A stretch of 10,025 nt of DNA from Cylindrotheca closterium (lineage: Eukaryota; Bacillariophyta; Bacillariophyceae; Bacillariales; Bacillariaceae), in assembly GCA_933822405.4 (NCBI GenBank), contig CAKOGP040002082.1, forward strand, positions 1 through 10,025, in the 5' to 3' direction. Positions 7,593 to 10,025 of this stretch are shown here, in pieces. The first letter of the stretch is position 1, and the number at the start of each line of letters is the position of its first letter. The notes below the pieces were generated by a model. The model did no database searches, was not told where the DNA came from, and saw nothing but the letters and a program-made list of their open reading frames with translations. The position numbers were made by a program, and so were the translations under genes.

Positions 7593-8087
7593 TGGTGAGC
7601 CGGCGGATGAAGAACAAAATACTTGTGGTTGTAGAGATTAACTATTTCAGCTTCATATTGTATATGAGTACTATAGAATTCATATGATTGCTGAATCGAA
7701 CATCACTGTTTTTCACGATAAAACTATCATTAATTAATTCGGTCCTGCTTTTACAAGGCAAAAATTACCTTTTTATCTCTGTGGTGACAAACAATGCACA
7801 CATGTTGAATGTCATGCCATGTTCCCATTTGACATCGTAAATTTTTATGGAAAAAATACAATTCGAGAATGGTTTGACTAATGTGACTTTGAATAGTTGG
7901 ACATTTTTATGGTAACGTCCTGACAGAAGGACCAATATGATTAGTACGTTAGCGGTCTTATGGGTCTTATAGTAATTAATAGTAAAATAGATATGATGAC
8001 GTGTCATCGGATGAGAACAGTTGGAACTTTGCCATCAAGCGCATCAACTGTTGGTCAATTCCCGATACTCATCGCGTCGTGTTTTGT
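7593..8087. other. AT-rich spacer without a recognisable gene
   Basis: No credible coding frame is seen on either strand. It contains a short palindrome, GATGAC-GT-GTCATC, at 7995-8008, related to an ACGT-core bZIP site, and generally low G+C. Nothing else stands out. Confidence 0.55.
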
Positions 8088-8467
8088 TTACCTTGAATTG
8101 ATATCCTTATCTTCTAGTGTAATCTCGAGCTTTCCCCAAGAATAATAATATTCTGTCAGATTAACAGTCGCAGTTACGCCATCAGCTAACTGCCGCCGTT
8201 TTTCCCTCAGGAAAACGTACCCTGCTTCCCTCAGAAGCAATTTACAAGTCACTGCCGACTCATTGGCATTTTGGCACATCACAACACCCACACTTGCGAT
8301 CTGGCCCATTCCTTTCCGACACCTTCAGTTGAAGACCAGAGTTTTACCTCTTTCCTCTGGTTTATCAATCTCAAAGGTTTATAGCTGCCGCGTTTCAAAG
8401 TCGACTGAACTTTAATTGGGCCTCCATACCCATCACTGTTGACGACTACGCGAAGACCCAACGGCAC
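8088..8467 (-). other. Two overlapping small minus-strand reading frames, doubtful
   Basis: An ATG-started frame (8309-8088) encodes 73 residues with CKLLLREAGYVFLREKRRQL and VNLTEYYYSWG. Partly overlapping it, a frame without an ATG, open from before 8467 down to 8279, encodes VVVNSDGYGGPIKVQSTLKRG. The two could be parts of one broken or spliced gene (AAAGAG followed by GTAAAAC resembles a donor). Neither matches a family that I know, and base composition is not decisive. Kept because the stretch is richer in G+C than the spacer to its left. Confidence 0.2.
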
Positions 8468-9382
8468 AAGGGTATTGGATTCAATTTTATTTCGGTGGTT
8501 CTATATTTTGGTTTTCCAACCCTATTGGAAACTAAAAGGAGTCAAGCGCTGGGCATCCGCTGAACCCGTGCTTCCCCCACTTTTTGTCTTTTGCTTCCGG
8601 TGTTGAGAAATCCACCACAAAGACAACTCGTGAGGTTCATTGCCAGGCTGTACTGCAATTAAACGAGGTGGTTCTCGTCCCTAAAAGCAGACAGCGGCAC
8701 GCAGATCAATTTATTTTAATCGACTGAAACTTGTTCTGGATTATGTACGCTCGTGAGTACAGTTTCCCGCAGTCCTTCCCAGCACCCCAGGAGTTGATTG
8801 TCGTTGCTTGCACAACAACTTTTGGCGTGCTGCATTCTTTTTTTTTCCACCTAATAACCAGCCAGTTTTTCAATCAGGTACTTGTTAGTCTTTGGAGCAC
8901 CAGGACGCCTATACCCGTAAAGGTCAAGGGGTTTCATCCAGCCTCTTGTAGTTTTCTGCAGTCAGTCTCCTACAGACTTAGAAGACCAATCTCCGTATTC
9001 ACACCTGCAATCGATCAACTTCGGTTAGGTCTTTTCACTTTGCTGGTTGTCGAGTGCGGCGGTAAACGGATCTAAGAAGGTTAAGGGAGTTAAGTCCATA
9101 GAAAACGGACGGCTCCTTGTTCCAGATTTGGGACCTTCACTTCTGCTTTGACCTCAACTGCTGTTCAAGCAAACCAGGAAAGCCTAACCGCAATCCTTGG
9201 GACTAGTGAAACCGTAGGGAACTCACTAGTTCTGAACGTCAACCCATTCGAGCCCTTCTCGCTAGGGAATCACTCGACCGACCTTTTGATTTTAAGAGTT
9301 TTGGGACAGGCATTGTCCCTAGAGTCTTTGCTCTCGTGAGAGGACTCTTCCCCTACTTTTCCACCCCAACAACAAACCAGAC
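8468..9382 (+). other. Probable LTR/leader region of the right-hand copia element, boundaries unresolved
   Basis: No protein gene is supported; a 114-codon plus frame at 8731 starts with TTG and looks accidental. Since gag starts at 9383, the 5' LTR and primer binding site should lie in this stretch. The 3' LTR is outside the window, so LTR ends cannot be fixed by comparison, and no convincing tRNA-complementary site was found. Candidate starts such as TGTTGAG near 8602 are guesses. A 7-bp inverted repeat, TTTCCAA/TTGGAAA, lies at 8513-8531. Confidence 0.4.
9202..9348 (+). repeat. Three consecutive hairpins upstream of gag
   Basis: ACTAGTGA (9202-9209) pairs with TCACTAGT (9223-9230). GGGACA (9303-9308) pairs with TGTCCC (9314-9319) across GGCAT. 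AGAGTC (9321-9326) pairs with GACTCT (9343-9348), enclosing CTCTC (9331-9335) and GAGAG (9338-9342). The last hairpin ends 34 nt before the gag ATG. Structured leaders in retroelement RNA commonly serve dimerisation, packaging or translation control; the role here is inferred. Confidence 0.55.
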
Positions 9383-10025
9383 ATGCCAACTACTCGGAGC
9401 GGTACAAACTCCACACCCGCTCCTACTGCTGGTGCTGCCAACCAACCTGTCAGCCCTGTTACTCCAACTGTTGGCAATACTGCCAGTACGCCTGTCAATG
9501 CTACCGCACAACCTGGCCATACCCTTGCAAGCCTTGAATTTGCTGTCACAACCCTCTTTCAAGAGCCCCTAGACAGCCCACTCATGCTCGCTATTCGTCG
9601 CGATGGATGTTCACACTTCATGCACCTCCTCTCCTACAACGAGAATGAGCTCCTTGCATTGAAGTATGATGCACCCGTCATCGACCAATACGGGGTGGAT
9701 ACTGGCCAGCCAAACTCAGCTTACTCAGCTTGAGCGGCCCCATCGTGGTACTCTTCGGGCTTTATTTGATTATTCATACCTTTGTCAAAACGTCCATCGC
9801 GATCCGATCACCCCGATCAATTGCATGAACATCGACGTACAAGCATTCCTAAATTATCAATGTAGAGGTGACTTTATAGTTTTTAATAATTCTCCTTCAC
9901 CACAACCTCTTGTATCTAAGCCTGATCGTCGTACACCTGCTGATTCGTTCCAGAAGAGCTTGAAACTCGATCCTGAAGCATACCCAACTCTCAACACTGA
10001 TGAAGAGTGGGACAGCTTCCATCGA
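9383..10025 (+). mobile_element. gag: 5' end of a Ty1/copia-type LTR retrotransposon (gag), runs off the window
   Basis: The ATG at 9383 opens a 116-codon frame ending in TGA (9731-9733). It begins MPTTRSGTNS, has a Pro/Thr/Ala-rich stretch (about residues 10-46), then a compact domain (TLFQEPLDSPLMLAI, LLSYNENELLALKYD). A second frame, one base further on, is open from at least 9723 to the window end. It reads RGTLRALFDY, DVQAFLNYQ, then PADSFQKSLKLDPEAYP and EEWDSFHR. This order matches the Gag N-terminal part of diatom copia elements: acidic start domain, an L-RAF-Y segment, then FK-xIKRD-x-FP with a tryptophan soon after. Gag forms the virus-like particle that packages element RNA. The frame change near 9700-9731 makes this copy defective unless a programmed +1 shift is used. 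Protease, integrase and reverse transcriptase would lie beyond 10025. Confidence 0.78.
9714..9731 (+). repeat. 9-bp tandem duplication ACTCAGCTT at the gag frame change
   Basis: ACTCAGCTT occurs twice head to tail (9714-9722 and 9723-9731), and the TGA of the first gag frame (9731-9733) overlaps its last base. A 9-bp duplication keeps frame, so it does not by itself explain the shift. Confidence 0.7.

Noticed and set aside
8731..9075. 114-codon plus-strand frame upstream of gag
   Set aside because: It starts at TTG, has no recognisable domain and lies where the element's LTR/leader is expected. It is probably an accidental open frame.
8602..9200. Defined 5' LTR with TG...CA ends and a primer binding site
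   Set aside because: The second LTR is not in the window, and no convincing TGG-initiated tRNA complement was found. Any boundary would be a guess.
1..10025. tRNA, rRNA, CRISPR array or bacterial operon signals
   Set aside because: No cloverleaf, no regularly spaced repeat array and no Shine-Dalgarno-led gene series were seen. The spliced gene and the retroelement point to a eukaryotic nuclear genome.

Overview
The window looks like nuclear DNA of a stramenopile alga, most likely a diatom. Three observations support this: a gene with a 61-nt GT-AG spliceosomal intron, a Ty1/copia Gag of the type common in diatoms (CoDi-like) at the right edge, and a long tyrosine-recombinase protein of a family I associate with diatom genomes. 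Nothing bacterial is visible: no Shine-Dalgarno-led operons and no tRNA or rRNA gene that I can recognise. The organism call rests on family recognition, not on a search.

Layout. 1-813 (minus): the 3' part of an unrecognised protein-coding region that leaves the window at position 1. Its reading frame never shifts, but in-frame TAA and TAG codons interrupt it. 814-1406: AT-rich spacer with a 10-bp inverted repeat. 1407-4323 (minus): a large tyrosine-recombinase (Crypton-like) gene. Its catalytic, middle and C-terminal zinc-finger parts are one uninterrupted 811-codon frame, but the N-terminal part is broken by a frameshift and a TGA. 4324-4633: spacer with an AT hairpin and a 37-nt pyrimidine tract. 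4634-5990 (minus): the only gene that looks fully intact, a two-exon FMN-dependent alpha-hydroxyacid dehydrogenase/oxidase. Three ACGTCA motifs lie 83-124 nt upstream of its ATG. 6115-6481: spacer with a 50-nt purine tract. 6482-7592 (plus): a decayed, unrecognised coding region. 7593-8467: spacer with two weak minus-strand reading frames. 8468-9382: probable 5' LTR/leader zone of the right-hand element, with three hairpins just before gag. 9383-10025 (plus): 5' part of a Ty1/copia gag with a +1 frame change at a GCU-UGA-G site; it runs off the right edge.

How the parts relate. The intact metabolic gene sits among transposable-element remains. The oxidase would convert a short 2-hydroxyacid (glycolate or lactate are the main candidates) to its 2-oxoacid. 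Its upstream ACGTCA/TGACGTCA cluster resembles the CO2/cAMP-response elements known from diatom carbonic anhydrase promoters, which would fit a photorespiration-linked gene; that link is inference. I see no complete undescribed system. The best candidates for a second look are the recombinase with a fused C-terminal Cys-rich domain, the ACGTCA cluster, and the antizyme-like frameshift geometry in gag.
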